Counted from the first letter of the stretch, positions 9,134 through 18,020 are shown. The stretch is DNA of 64,000 bases from Burkholderia pyrrocinia (GCF_022809715.1 NZ_CP094460.1:930001-994000), one strand, 5' to 3'. Translations and numbers: made by a program. Notes: generated by a model from the sequence alone, not told the origin.

Positions 9134-10786
9134 ATGAAAGCCAAACGTTTCAATTTCGCGCTGGCCAGTTCCGCTCATGCGCGCATGCTCGCCGGCATGT
9201 TGTCTGCCGCCGCCCTCCTGCCCCTCGCCGGCTGCGGCGGCGGAGGCGGCGACGGCAGCAACCCGTCGCCGACCAACGCAGCACCGGCCCCCGCCCCGAC
9301 GCCCGCCCCCGCGCCCGCCCCAACGACCCCGCCCACCACGTCCGGCAGCAACGCCTGCACGTCCCAGCAGGCGGCCGTGCAGATGGCCGCCCAGACCACG
9401 CCCGACGAGCCGCCGGTCGACCACCTGATCGTCAAGCTGAAAACGCTGACGGCCACGCGTGCGATGGCGGCCATCGACGACGGCACGCGGCTCGATGCGG
9501 TGATCCAGCGTTCGATGACGCGCTGGACGGCGCCGACGGCGACCGGCGCCGCACGTGCGTATGCGGCCTCGACGACGCAGACGCCGCTGAACGTGCAGGT
9601 CGAGCGGACGATCTCGAACGGCGCGGCCGTGCTGTCGCTCGGTCAGCGTGTCGCAGCCGCCGACGCGACGGCGCTCGCGCAGACATTCGCCGCCGACGCC
9701 GACGTCGACTACGCGGAACCGGATCACCCGATGAAGGTCCGCGACACGCCGAGCGACCCCAGCTACAGCCAGCAGTGGTATCTGTCCGACCCGACCGCCG
9801 GCGTCGACCTGCCGCCCGCATGGAACACGACCAAGGGTTCGCCGACCGTCGTCACGGCCGTGCTCGACACCGGCTATCGGCCGCACCCCGACCTCGTCGG
9901 CAACCTGTTGCCCGGCTACAGCTTCATCACCAACGTCAACACCAGCAACAACGGCCTGTCGCGCGGCCCCGACGCGACCGACCCGGGCGACTGGGTCACG
10001 CAGCAGGAACTCGACAACACGAGCGGCCCGTACTACCACTGCGCGAGCGAACCGAGCGCCAGCAGCTGGCACGGCACGCGCGTGATGGGCGTGATCGGCG
10101 CGACCGCCAACAACGGCATCGGCATCGCCGGCGTGTCATGGCTCGGCCGGATCCTGCCGGTCCGCGTGCTCGGCAAGTGCGGCGGCGTGACGAGCGACAT
10201 CGCCGACGCGATGCGCTGGGCGGCCGGCATTCCCGTCACCGGCGTACCGACGAACCCGACGCCCGCGAAAATCATCAACCTGAGCCTCGGCGGCGTCGGC
10301 GCATGCAGCACGACGTTCCAGCAGGCGATCGACGACGTGAACGCGAAGGGCGTGACTGTCGTCGTCGCCGCCGGCAACGACGGCCTGTCGACCGGGCTCG
10401 ACCAGCCTGCGAACTGCCGCGGCGTGATCAGCGTCGGTGCGACCGACGCGACCGGCCGCCGCGCATCGTTCAGCAACTTCGGCGCCAACATCACACTGAG
10501 CGCGCCGGGCGTCAACATCCTGTCGACGGCCAACAGCGGCACGACGACGCCGGGCGGCGACACCTACGGCCCGGCGAGCGGCACCAGCCTCGCGACGCCG
10601 CAGGTGACGGGTGTCGCCGCGCTGATGCTCGCGGTGAACGGCAACCTCACGCCCGCGCAGATCCAGCAGAAACTGCAAGGCGGCACGCGCGTGGCGAAGC
10701 TGGCGGCCGGCACGTCGTGCACCGCGATGCCGGCGGGCTCGGGCATTCTCGACGCAGGGACCGCCGTCGCGGCAGCCAACCGGTAA
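9134..10786 (+). CDS. Secreted subtilisin-like serine protease (S8), predicted lipoprotein
   Basis: 550 residues from ATG 9134. The signal peptide ends in a lipobox LAGC (Cys34), followed by a Gly run and a Pro/Ala linker (about 43-68). The pro-region spans about 90-200. The peptidase S8 domain follows, with the catalytic triad Asp245 (TAVLDTGYRPHPD), His313 (SSWHGTRV) and Ser485 (ASGTSLATPQVTG), and the oxyanion Asn in AAGNDG around 415. All three catalytic residues are intact, so it should be an active endoprotease anchored at or released from the envelope. The layout resembles the secreted S8 proteases of Burkholderia (MprA-like), but I cannot confirm orthology. A strong terminator follows. 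Confidence 0.94.
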   Translation: MKAKRFNFALASSAHARMLAGMLSAAALLPLAGCGGGGGDGSNPSPTNAAPAPAPTPAPAPAPTTPPTTSGSNACTSQQAAVQMAAQTTPDEPPVDHLIVKLKTLTATRAMAAIDDGTRLDAVIQRSMTRWTAPTATGAARAYAASTTQTPLNVQVERTISNGAAVLSLGQRVAAADATALAQTFAADADVDYAEPDHPMKVRDTPSDPSYSQQWYLSDPTAGVDLPPAWNTTKGSPTVVTAVLDTGYRPHPDLVGNLLPGYSFITNVNTSNNGLSRGPDATDPGDWVTQQELDNTSGPYYHCASEPSASSWHGTRVMGVIGATANNGIGIAGVSWLGRILPVRVLGKCGGVTSDIADAMRWAAGIPVTGVPTNPTPAKIINLSLGGVGACSTTFQQAIDDVNAKGVTVVVAAGNDGLSTGLDQPANCRGVISVGATDATGRRASFSNFGANITLSAPGVNILSTANSGTTTPGGDTYGPASGTSLATPQVTGVAALMLAVNGNLTPAQIQQKLQGGTRVAKLAAGTSCTAMPAGSGILDAGTAVAAANR

Positions 10787-10808
10787 GCGGCATCCTGCTT
10801 CGACGCAG

Positions 10809-10849
10809 CCGCGCGCATGCCGACATGGCGTGCGCGCGGTTTGTTTTTT
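10809..10849 (+). terminator. Intrinsic terminator of the subtilisin gene
   Basis: Stem CCGCGCGCA (10809-10817) with TGCGCGCGG (10831-10839), then TTTGTTTTTT. It lies 23 bases after the protease stop and separates it from the mgtA leader. Confidence 0.85.
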
Positions 10850-10971
10850 CAGGCGGCCGGCGATCGCTCATCGCCCTGGTTCCGTTTCTCAAAATAACAC
10901 CTGACAAAAAGGTTGACGCTTCGCACGACGAGCCTTTACCATCGCCCCCGTCTAATTACATGGAGTGTTCT

Positions 10972-11025
10972 GTGAACACCGATGCGAGTTGTAGTTGGTG
11001 CTCGACCAACTTGACTGCTGCCTGA
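10972..11025 (+). CDS. Short leader ORF upstream of mgtA, CSWC motif (uORF1)
   Basis: GTG start with GGAG 6 bases upstream gives the 17-residue peptide MNTDASCSWCSTNLTAA; an in-frame ATG at 10960 would add four residues. It has two Cys and a Trp in a CxxC arrangement. It begins about 500 bases ahead of the mgtA start in a region with no other gene, and a 9-bp stem follows 26 bases after its stop. I do not recognise a named family. It could be a regulatory leader peptide, or the first gene of the leader transcript. Coding is inferred from the ribosome binding site and position only. Confidence 0.45.
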   Translation: MNTDASCSWCSTNLTAA

Positions 11026-11051
11026 GGAAAACGCGCAGAGCCTCGTCTTCT

Positions 11052-11078
11052 GCCGCATCCCGGGAAGCAGGATGCGGC
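11052..11078 (+). promoter_or_regulatory. Hairpin in the mgtA leader
   Basis: Perfect stem GCCGCATCC (11052-11060) and GGATGCGGC (11070-11078) with a 9-base loop, just after uORF1. It is not followed by a T-run, so it is more likely a leader structure or Rho-related element than an intrinsic terminator. Confidence 0.5.
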
Positions 11079-11284
11079 GTCCTTCCGGCCTGACAGGCCA
11101 GATTCCCCGCCGAATTTTTCGATGTTGTCGAATGCACGCGACGCGCCGTCGCGCGTGTGCGTTCGTGTTGCGCGCGGCGCCAGCCGCGTGCGTTTTCCGT
11201 TCGCGTGCCGTCCGGCCGCGCGCCTTCGTGCGTGCGCGGCTGCCGATCGCCCGTGCCGATTACTCGCAACCGACAGGAGTGCAG

Positions 11285-11443
11285 ATGAACTCAGACGACA
11301 GTAGTCGATTACCGCTCGCCGGTGCGACGCTGCGCATCGACACTCCGACCGCACTCCGCGCGCCGGCGAGCGTTCCAGCCTTTACCGATCCACAGCCGAT
11401 CGCGTTTGACGCGACGCGGCGGGGAGCGCTCGTGCGTCGATAA
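11285..11443 (+). CDS. 52-residue leader ORF immediately upstream of mgtA (uORF2)
   Basis: ATG at 11285 is preceded by AGGAG with 5-base spacing, a better ribosome site than many genes here. The peptide starts MNSDDSSRLPLAG and carries several Asp/Pro clusters (RIDTPTA, FTDPQPIAFD). Its stop at 11441-11443 lies in the loop of a 9-bp stem and 46 bases before mgtA. Known mgtA leaders in enteric bacteria encode acidic, proline-rich peptides whose translation falters at low Mg2+ and so lets mgtA be transcribed. The composition and position here suggest the same principle, but the sequence is unrelated to MgtL as far as I can see. Coding status is inferred. Confidence 0.5.
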   Translation: MNSDDSSRLPLAGATLRIDTPTALRAPASVPAFTDPQPIAFDATRRGALVRR

Positions 11444-11461
11444 CGTCACGGCCGCTCCCCG
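11420..11461 (+). promoter_or_regulatory. Stem enclosing the uORF2 stop codon, ahead of mgtA
   Basis: CGGGGAGCG (11420-11428) pairs with CGCTCCCCG (11453-11461). A ribosome completing uORF2 would occlude the 5' arm, so stalling or drop-off inside uORF2 would change folding just before the mgtA ribosome site at about 11480. Confidence 0.5.
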
Positions 11462-11489
11462 TCCGCCGCCTCGCGCGCCAGGAGCGACC

Positions 11490-14252
11490 ATGACACAACG
11501 AAATCATTCTCAGAAAAAACAGCGCGGCTTCATCAAGACCGGCCCCGGTCAGCAGAACGAACCGCGCATCATGCGCGCCGCGCAGGAAGCGGCCCGCCCG
11601 CTCGAAGACACGCTGAAGTCGCTGCGCACCAGCACGCGCGGCCTCACCTACGACCAGGCCGCCGACCGCCTGCAGCACCACGGCCCGAACGAAATCGCGC
11701 ACGACAAGCCGCCGCACTGGTCCCGCCAGTTGCTGATGTCATTCCACAACCCGTTCGTCTACGTGCTGCTGGTGCTGGCCGCCATCAGCTTCTTCACCGA
11801 CGTCTGGTTCGCGGCGCCCGGCGATCGCGACTACGTCGGCATGACGATCCTGCTGACGATGGTCACGATCAGCGCGCTGCTGCGTTTCGTGCAGGAATTC
11901 CGTTCGCTGCGCGCGGCCGAGAAGCTCAAGGCGATGGTCCGCACGACGGCCACCGTGCAGCGCGCGATCACCGATATCGCCGAGCCGGCGCGCCGCGAGG
12001 TGCCGATGCGCGAGGTCGTGCCGGGCGACATCGTGCACCTGTCGGCCGGCGACATGATCCCCGCGGACGTGCGCCTGCTCGCGTCGCGCGACCTGTTCAT
12101 CAGCCAGGCCGTGCTCACCGGCGAAGCGCTGCCCGTCGAGAAATACGACACGCTCGGCGCGGTCGCCGGCAAATCGGCGAGCACCGGCACGGCCGGCGCG
12201 GCGAACGATGCATCGACGCCGCTGCTCGATCTCGAGAATGTCTGCTTCATGGGCACCAACGTCGTCAGCGGCACGGCGACGGCCGTCGTCGTCGCGACCG
12301 GCGAAGACACGTACTTCGGTTCGCTCGCACGCAACGTCGTGAGCCACAAGCGCATCGAGACGAGCTTCGACCGCGGCGTCTCGAGCGTGAGCTGGCTGCT
12401 GATCAAGTTCATGTTCGTGATGGTGCCGATCGTGTTCATGATCAACGGCCTGACCAAGGGCGACTGGCTGAGCGCACTCACGTTCGCGCTCGCGGTGGCC
12501 GTGGGTCTCACGCCCGAGATGCTGCCGATGATCGTCAGCGCGAACCTCGCGCGCGGCGCGATCGCGATGGCGCGCCGCAAGGTCGTCGTCAAGCGGTTGA
12601 ACTCGGTGCAGAACTTCGGCGCGATGGACGTGCTGTGCACCGACAAGACCGGCACGCTCACGCAGGACAAGATCATCCTCGAACACCACCTCGACCTGTC
12701 CGGTCATAAAAACGAGGAAATCCTGCGACTCGGCTGGCTGAACAGCTTCCACCAGAGCGGCCAGAAGAACCTGATCGACATCGCGGTCGTTGCACGCGCC
12801 GACGAGATCGGCGATCGCGCGAAGCCGCAGGGCTACAAGAAGATCGACGAGCTGCCGTTCGACTTCGTGCGGCGCCGCCTGTCGGTGGTCGTCGAGGATA
12901 CGCGCGGCACGCACCTGCTGGTCTGCAAGGGCGCGGTCGAGGAAATGCTGGCCGTCTCCACGCATGTGCAGGACGAAGACGGCGTGCGCCCGCTCGACTT
13001 CGTCGCGCGCAAGCGGCTGCTCGAACAGGCCAACGCATACAACGAGGACGGCTTCCGCGTGCTCGTGCTCGCAACGCGCATGATCCCGTGCGGCGACGAA
13101 CGCGAGCAGTACCGCACCGCCGACGAACGCGACCTCGTCGTGCGCGGCTTCCTCACCTTCCTCGATCCGCCGAAGGAGTCGGCCGCGCCGGCACTCGCCG
13201 CGCTGCGCGAGAACGGCGTCGCGGTGAAGGTGCTGACGGGCGACAACCCGACCGTCACGATGAAGGTGTGCCGCCAGGTCGGCCTCGAACCCGGCAAGCC
13301 GATCCTCGGCGCGGAAATCGAGGCGCTCGACGACGCAACGCTCGCGCAGGTGGTCGAACGCACGACCGTGTTCGCAAAGCTGACGCCGCTGCAGAAGGCG
13401 CGCATCGTCAAGGCGCTGCAGGCGAACGGGCACACTGTCGGCTTCCTCGGCGACGGCATCAACGATGCGCCCGCGCTGCGCGACGCCGACGTCGGCATCT
13501 CGGTCGACAGCGGCGCCGACATCGCGAAGGAAACCGCAGACATCATCCTGCTCGAAAAGAGCCTGATGGTGCTCGAGGAAGGCGTGATCAAGGGCCGCGA
13601 GACGTTCGGCAACATCCTGAAGTACCTGAACATGACCGCGAGCTCGAACTTCGGCAACGTGTTCTCGGTGCTCGTCGCCAGCGCGTTCCTGCCGTGGGAG
13701 CCGATGCTCGCGACGCAGCTGCTCGTGCTGAACCTGGTCTACGACACGTCGCAGATGCTGCTGCCGTGGGACAAGATGGATCCCGAGTTCCTGAAGAAGC
13801 CGCGCAAGTGGGAAGCCGGCAACATCAGCCGCTTCATGCTGTGGGTCGGGCCGACGTCGTCCGTGTTCGACATCACGACCTACGTGCTGATGTGGACCGT
13901 GTTCGGCGCGGGCGCGATGTATCACCTGAACGGCGGCACGAGCGGCCAGATCGTGATGAACTCGGGCTGGTTCATCGAGAGCCTCGTATCGCAGACGCTC
14001 GTCGTGCACCTGCTGCGCACGCAGAAGATCCCGTTCCTGCAAAGCACGGCCGCGCTGCCGGTGCTGCTGTCGACGTTCACCGCGATCGCGATCGGCTGCT
14101 GGCTGCCGTTCTCGCCGTTCGCGGATGCGCTCGGCTTCATGCACCTGCCGGGCACCTTCTGGCTGTGGCTCGCCGCGACGATGGTCGGCTACATCCTGCT
14201 CGCGCAGATCGTCAAGACGATCTACGTGCGCCGCTACAAGCAGTGGTTCTGA
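11490..14252 (+). CDS. mgtA: Magnesium-translocating P-type ATPase
   Basis: 920 residues from ATG 11490 with CAGGAG 7 bases upstream; the upstream-extended frame overlaps the leader and is rejected. The order fits P3B ATPases: an N-terminal basic segment, TM1-2 (about 82-135), an actuator domain with LTGEALPVEK at 209-218, TM4 with VGLTPEMLPMIV around 338-349, the phosphorylation motif D385-K-T-G-T-L-T, the hinge GDGINDAP, and the C-terminal TM bundle. It imports Mg2+ into the cytoplasm and is normally induced when Mg2+ is scarce. The 700-base leader with two short ORFs and hairpins fits leader-based control. A GC hairpin separates it from the next gene. Confidence 0.97.
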   Translation: MTQRNHSQKKQRGFIKTGPGQQNEPRIMRAAQEAARPLEDTLKSLRTSTRGLTYDQAADRLQHHGPNEIAHDKPPHWSRQLLMSFHNPFVYVLLVLAAISFFTDVWFAAPGDRDYVGMTILLTMVTISALLRFVQEFRSLRAAEKLKAMVRTTATVQRAITDIAEPARREVPMREVVPGDIVHLSAGDMIPADVRLLASRDLFISQAVLTGEALPVEKYDTLGAVAGKSASTGTAGAANDASTPLLDLENVCFMGTNVVSGTATAVVVATGEDTYFGSLARNVVSHKRIETSFDRGVSSVSWLLIKFMFVMVPIVFMINGLTKGDWLSALTFALAVAVGLTPEMLPMIVSANLARGAIAMARRKVVVKRLNSVQNFGAMDVLCTDKTGTLTQDKIILEHHLDLSGHKNEEILRLGWLNSFHQSGQKNLIDIAVVARADEIGDRAKPQGYKKIDELPFDFVRRRLSVVVEDTRGTHLLVCKGAVEEMLAVSTHVQDEDGVRPLDFVARKRLLEQANAYNEDGFRVLVLATRMIPCGDEREQYRTADERDLVVRGFLTFLDPPKESAAPALAALRENGVAVKVLTGDNPTVTMKVCRQVGLEPGKPILGAEIEALDDATLAQVVERTTVFAKLTPLQKARIVKALQANGHTVGFLGDGINDAPALRDADVGISVDSGADIAKETADIILLEKSLMVLEEGVIKGRETFGNILKYLNMTASSNFGNVFSVLVASAFLPWEPMLATQLLVLNLVYDTSQMLLPWDKMDPEFLKKPRKWEAGNISRFMLWVGPTSSVFDITTYVLMWTVFGAGAMYHLNGGTSGQIVMNSGWFIESLVSQTLVVHLLRTQKIPFLQSTAALPVLLSTFTAIAIGCWLPFSPFADALGFMHLPGTFWLWLAATMVGYILLAQIVKTIYVRRYKQWF

Positions 14253-14272
14253 TTCCGTTCGGATAACGACGT

Positions 14273-14301
14273 GCCGGCCCGCGCAACGCGCGCGGGCCGG
14301 C
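14273..14301 (+). terminator. 12-bp GC hairpin after mgtA
   Basis: GCCGGCCCGCGC (14273-14284) pairs with GCGCGGGCCGGC (14290-14301), loop AACGC. There is no T-run, so termination may be partial and the following gene could still be expressed from mgtA transcription. Confidence 0.5.
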
Positions 14302-14328
14302 CGCTCACGATGCAATACGGGTGATGCA

Positions 14329-15072
14329 ATGAAAAGAATCCTTCCGCTCGCAGCCGCGAGCGCCCTCCTCGCACCGCTCGACGCCTATCCGGCCCATCCG
14401 CTCGTCAGCGACGATACGGGCACGCAGGGCAATGCGAACTGGCAGTTCGAGTTCAACGCCGAGGAAACCTCGAAACAGGAAGACAGCGGCCGCCACCAGC
14501 TATGGAACGCGACGCTCACGCGCGGGTTCGGCGAACACGTCGACCTCTACGTCAACGCGCCTTATACGCATCTGCAAACGCGCACCGACGAAAACGGCGC
14601 GGGCATCGGCGATGTCGAGATCGGCATGAAATGGCGCTTCGTCGAACGCGGGCCGCTGTCGCTCGCGCTGAAACCGAAGGTGACGATGCCGACCGGCAAC
14701 GACGGTCGCGGGCTCGGCACGGGCCGCGTCGGCACCGGCGCGACGCTGCTCGCGCAGGCCGACGTCGCGCGCTTCTCGCTGCTCGCGAATGCGGGCCTCG
14801 CGTACCAGCCGAATCGTCAGGGCGACCTGACGTCGATCTGGGCCGTGTCGGGCGCGGCGCTCTACAAGGCGACCGACCGGCTGCAGCTCGCGGTCGACGT
14901 CGGCATGTCGCGCAACACCGAAAGCACCGCCGGCGCGAATCCGGCGTTCGTGCTCGCGGGCGCGATCTATTCGCCGACGCGCTGGCTCGATCTCGACGTC
15001 GGCTACCGGCACGGGCTGAACGACCAGACCTACCGTCATTCGGTGATGGGCGGCGTGACGGCGCGGTGGTGA
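14329..15072 (+). CDS. Outer-membrane beta-barrel-like protein (MetA-pathway phenol-degradation family type)
   Basis: 247 residues with a signal peptide (MKRILPLAAASALLAPLDAYPA). The rest is a series of amphipathic beta strands (NWQFEFNAEETSK, VDLYVNAPYTHLQT, IGDVEIGMKWRF, LALKPKVTMPTGN, WLDLDVGYRHGLN) ending VMGGVTARW. This pattern matches the putative outer-membrane transporters of the phenol MetA family (PF13557). The cargo is unknown. It lies 76 bases after mgtA on the same strand, so partial cotranscription is possible. The family call is from pattern only. Confidence 0.75.
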   Translation: MKRILPLAAASALLAPLDAYPAHPLVSDDTGTQGNANWQFEFNAEETSKQEDSGRHQLWNATLTRGFGEHVDLYVNAPYTHLQTRTDENGAGIGDVEIGMKWRFVERGPLSLALKPKVTMPTGNDGRGLGTGRVGTGATLLAQADVARFSLLANAGLAYQPNRQGDLTSIWAVSGAALYKATDRLQLAVDVGMSRNTESTAGANPAFVLAGAIYSPTRWLDLDVGYRHGLNDQTYRHSVMGGVTARW

Positions 15073-15113
15073 TACACAGGCTGGCGCGGTGAATGCGTCG
15101 GGCTGCAACACGA

Positions 15114-15138
15114 CGGGCCGCATCAGCGGCCCGTTCCT
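15114..15138 (+). terminator. Terminator-like hairpin after the outer-membrane protein
   Basis: CGGGCCGC (15114-15121) pairs with GCGGCCCG (15126-15133), followed by TTCCTTT. It lies between convergent genes and may serve both. Confidence 0.5.
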
Positions 15139-15462
15139 TTATCCGGCGTCGTTCGCGCCGAACAGTTGCGCGCACATCGCGCGCCCTTCGTCGGTCAGCG
15201 TGGCGCTGCCGGTACCGTCCTCGTTCAGCGTCGTCGCGCTCAGGCCCGCGGCATCGAGCTGCGTCAGCACGCGGCGCAACGTGCTCATCGGCAGTTGCGC
15301 GCGTTTCGCGATCTTCGGCAGCGACCACGTCTTGCCCGCCGGATCGTTCGCGGCCTCGTTCAGCGTCGCGAGTGTCGCAACGAGTGCGGGATCGAGCGGG
15401 GATTCGTCGGATTCTGAAGTCATCGGTTCGGGTTCGTGAGCCGGTGCCGGACCGGCATTCAT
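15139..15462 (-). CDS. Small winged-helix DNA-binding protein
   Basis: 107 residues from ATG 15462, or 94 from the in-frame ATG at 15423; neither has a clear ribosome site. The C-terminal 80 residues read as a winged helix: LVATLATLNEAAN, then a recognition region LPKIAKRAQLPMSTLRRVLTQLDAAGL and a wing TTLNEDGTGSATLTDEGRAM, similar to MarR/IclR-type HTH domains without an effector domain. It is likely a transcriptional regulator, and its target is unknown. It follows the LysR gene on the same strand by 38 bases and may be cotranscribed with it. Confidence 0.75.
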   Translation of the reverse strand: MNAGPAPAHEPEPMTSESDESPLDPALVATLATLNEAANDPAGKTWSLPKIAKRAQLPMSTLRRVLTQLDAAGLSATTLNEDGTGSATLTDEGRAMCAQLFGANDAG

Positions 15463-15500
15463 TCAGGAGGAGGATGCAATCGCGAGCACTATACGCCGCG

Positions 15501-16376
15501 TCACGCACCCTTGATCGCGGCGCGCATGAACGACACGAAATGCGTCGTGACGGGATCGTCGCGGCCCGACAGCCACGCGAGCCCCACGCGCCACTTCGCG
15601 TCCCTGCCGTCGAGCGGCAGCACCGTCGCGTCGCGCAGCAGGTACTGCGCGCGCGACGGGATGAACGCGACGCCAACGCCGGCCGCGACCGAGGTCAGCA
15701 CCGATTGCACATCTTCGGCCTGCTGCGTCACGTGCGGCACGAAGCGGCGCTCGACGCACCATCGGTCGATCTGCGCGGCAAGCCCCGGGCCGCGCGCCCG
15801 CTGCAGCGCGATGAAGCCGATCTCGTTGAGCACGTCGAGGTCGGCCGGCACGCGCTTGAAGCCGAGATGCGGCGGCACCGCGAGCGCGAGCCCTTCGTCG
15901 ATCACCTTGAACGACGACAGCCCGTCGTCGGACGGCAGGCGCAGGAACCCGGCATCGAGCTTGCCCGCACGCAGCCGGCGCGTCTGCTCGGACGACGACA
16001 GGTCGCTCAGCGTGACGGCGATGCCCGGATTGCGGCGACGAAATTCCGCGACCAGCTTCGGCACGAGCGTCAGCACGGACAGGCAGATGCCGAGCCGCAG
16101 ATGCCCGCGCTGCCCGCTGGTCGCCTCCCGCGCACGCGCGAGGATCTCGTCGGCATCGCGCACGAGCGCCTGCGCATCGGGCAGGAAGCGTTCGCCGAAC
16201 GGTGTCAGCTCCGCGCCGTGCCGCCCGCGCTCGAACAGCTTGCCGCCGAGGCTCGCCTCGAGCGCGCCGATCTGCTTGCTCAGTGCCGGCTGGCTCATGT
16301 GCAGCGCATCGGCCGCGCGGCTGAAATGGCACAGCTCGGTGACCGTCAGAAACGTTCGCAGCAGTTTCAGTTCCAT
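15501..16376 (-). CDS. LysR-family transcriptional regulator
   Basis: 291 residues. The N-terminal HTH (MELKLLRTFLTVTELCHFSRAADALHMSQPALSKQIGALEASLGGKLFER-type, residues 1-60) is followed by a periplasmic-binding-protein-like effector domain, similar to the BenM/CatM/CbbR group. There is no adjacent divergent enzyme gene: about 560 non-coding bases lie upstream, so its target cannot be inferred from position. Confidence 0.93.
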   Translation of the reverse strand: MELKLLRTFLTVTELCHFSRAADALHMSQPALSKQIGALEASLGGKLFERGRHGAELTPFGERFLPDAQALVRDADEILARAREATSGQRGHLRLGICLSVLTLVPKLVAEFRRRNPGIAVTLSDLSSSEQTRRLRAGKLDAGFLRLPSDDGLSSFKVIDEGLALAVPPHLGFKRVPADLDVLNEIGFIALQRARGPGLAAQIDRWCVERRFVPHVTQQAEDVQSVLTSVAAGVGVAFIPSRAQYLLRDATVLPLDGRDAKWRVGLAWLSGRDDPVTTHFVSFMRAAIKGA

Positions 16377-16937
16377 TCTTGAAGGGAATCGTAACGATCG
16401 AAATATTCATTTTACTGATCGAATGCGATGACGTTCAATACGGGCATGCCCTTCCCGGAATTTACTGTCATGTCACTAGATCCCGTGTCCGAATGCGTGG
16501 CGGTCCCATCCTGCGATGGCGCGGCTGCAAACGAACGCACCGCCGCCGTCGATACGCGCGCACCGAAGCGTCGTGCCGAACGCAGCGACGGACGCAGCCG
16601 CCGTTTTCGCTTCGGCGATGCGATCGAAGACGCGCCGCCACGCGCCGCGACGGGTTCGATCGCGATCAGTTTTGCGGTCGTGTCGCGGCGGAACTGGCCG
16701 CGCTGAACTGCGCCGCATCCTGCGGTGTGCCGGCCCGGAACGGCACGCCTTTACGATTTTTCACGGCATGCGTGCCGTTGATCGACAGCAAAAGAACGAC
16801 CCGAATCTGCCTGCATCACGCGCCATTGCGCGCGATCCAATCGTCATCGCCACGCGATCGACCGTATAATTTCCCGCACCCGCTGACCGCCCATGCATTC
16901 CGCGCAGCCGCATCGCGCGTGAAAAGGAGACTTTCGC
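16377..16937. other. 561-base gap between LysR and the S11 peptidase
   Basis: No convincing gene is seen; the open frames here are Arg/Ala-rich artefacts. The first 80 bases are AT-rich (LysR promoter side). A consensus TATAAT at 16865-16870 gives a plausible promoter about 60 bases before the peptidase start. Confidence 0.5.
16865..16870 (+). promoter_or_regulatory. Consensus -10 box for the S11 peptidase gene
   Basis: TATAAT occurs 68 bases before the TTG start, a rare exact match in this GC-rich window. No good -35 is visible. Confidence 0.45.
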
Positions 16938-18020
16938 TTGACCGGCCTCATCGCGCGCCTGCGTCGCGCCCGGACCACCCTGATCCTCGCCCTCTCGTTC
17001 CTGCTGCTCGCGTTCGCCGCGAACGCGTCCGCGCAGCGCGCGCAGCCGCATCGCACCGCACATGTCCATGCGCATGCGAAAGCCGTCAAGAAGAAGCCCG
17101 CCCACCGCAAGGTCAAAGCCGTCAAGCATCGCCGCCCGCACGCGAAGCATCGTGCGGTCAAGCGTCATGCGGCGCCCGCCCCGCAGCATCGCCGTGCGAA
17201 GCGCACGACCGCCGTACGCCCGCGCCCGGCCGCCGCCAAACCGCGCCTGATGGCAAGCTGCGGCTATACCCCGCGCGCGGTCAGATCGTTGCATTCACGC
17301 GCGGCCTATGTGCTCGACGTCGACTCCGGCACACCGCTGCTGGCCCGCAACGCGCGCACCGTGCGGCCGATAGCGTCGATCTCGAAGCTGATGACGGCCG
17401 TCGTCGCACGCGACGCGGATCGTCCGCTGAACGGCGTGCTGCGCGTCACCGCGCACGATCGCGACACGATCAAGTTCACCGGTTCCCGATTGCAGGTCGG
17501 CTCGGAGCTGTCGCGCCGCGACATGTTCCATATCGCGCTGATGTCGTCGGAAAACCGCGCGGCCGCCGCGCTGAGCCGCGACTATCCGGGCGGGCGCGCC
17601 GCGTTCGTCAAGGCGATGAACCGAGAAGCGCGCCGGCTCGGCATGCGCCACACGCACTTCAGGGAGCCGACCGGCCTGTCGCCGCACAACGTGTCGACCG
17701 CCGAGGATCTCGCGAAGCTCGTCGGCGCGGCGGCGCAGGATCCGCTGATCCGCTATTTCTCGACGGATACGTCGACCACCGTGCGCCCCGGCGACGGCGA
17801 GCTGCTGTACGTGAATTCCGACCCGCTCGTCCGCTATCGCCGCCTGCCGATCCGGCTGCAGAAGACGGGCTTCATCAACGAATCGGGGCACGGCGTCGTG
17901 ATGGGCATGCGCGTGAAGGGCCGCCGCGAAACGGTCGTGCTGCTCGGCGCGCCGACCCGCGCCGGCGTATCGAGCGACGCACTCAAAATCCATCGCTGGC
18001 TGACCTGCTCGATCCAGTAA
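16938..18020 (+). CDS. D-alanyl-D-alanine carboxypeptidase/endopeptidase (peptidase S11, PbpG-like)
   Basis: 360 residues from a TTG start, chosen because AAGGAG sits 8 bases upstream and the signal peptide (ILALSFLLLAFAANASA) begins right after. Residues 35-100 form an unusual His/Lys/Arg/Ala-rich linker. The S11 domain then shows S147-I-S-K150, S204-E-N206 and K309-T-G311. It cleaves D-Ala from peptidoglycan stem peptides or D,D cross-links in the periplasm; the size of the catalytic part fits the PbpG endopeptidase group more than DacA, which has an extra C-terminal domain. The basic linker may bind teichoic-like or LPS phosphates or simply span the wall; this is conjecture. Confidence 0.93.
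   Translation: MTGLIARLRRARTTLILALSFLLLAFAANASAQRAQPHRTAHVHAHAKAVKKKPAHRKVKAVKHRRPHAKHRAVKRHAAPAPQHRRAKRTTAVRPRPAAAKPRLMASCGYTPRAVRSLHSRAAYVLDVDSGTPLLARNARTVRPIASISKLMTAVVARDADRPLNGVLRVTAHDRDTIKFTGSRLQVGSELSRRDMFHIALMSSENRAAAALSRDYPGGRAAFVKAMNREARRLGMRHTHFREPTGLSPHNVSTAEDLAKLVGAAAQDPLIRYFSTDTSTTVRPGDGELLYVNSDPLVRYRRLPIRLQKTGFINESGHGVVMGMRVKGRRETVVLLGAPTRAGVSSDALKIHRWLTCSIQ

Noticed and set aside
10955..11489. Classic M-box or other known Mg2+ riboswitch before mgtA
   Set aside because: I could not find the conserved M-box core; only short ORFs and simple stems are visible. A covariance model search would settle this.
11739..14315. 858-codon open frame on the minus strand
   Set aside because: It is antisense to the whole mgtA gene; GC-rich codon bias leaves the antisense frame open, and the product is His/Arg/Asp repeats with no motif.
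16428..16706. 92-residue plus-strand ORF between LysR and the S11 peptidase
   Set aside because: Arg/Ala-rich composition, no ribosome site, no motif; treated as non-coding.
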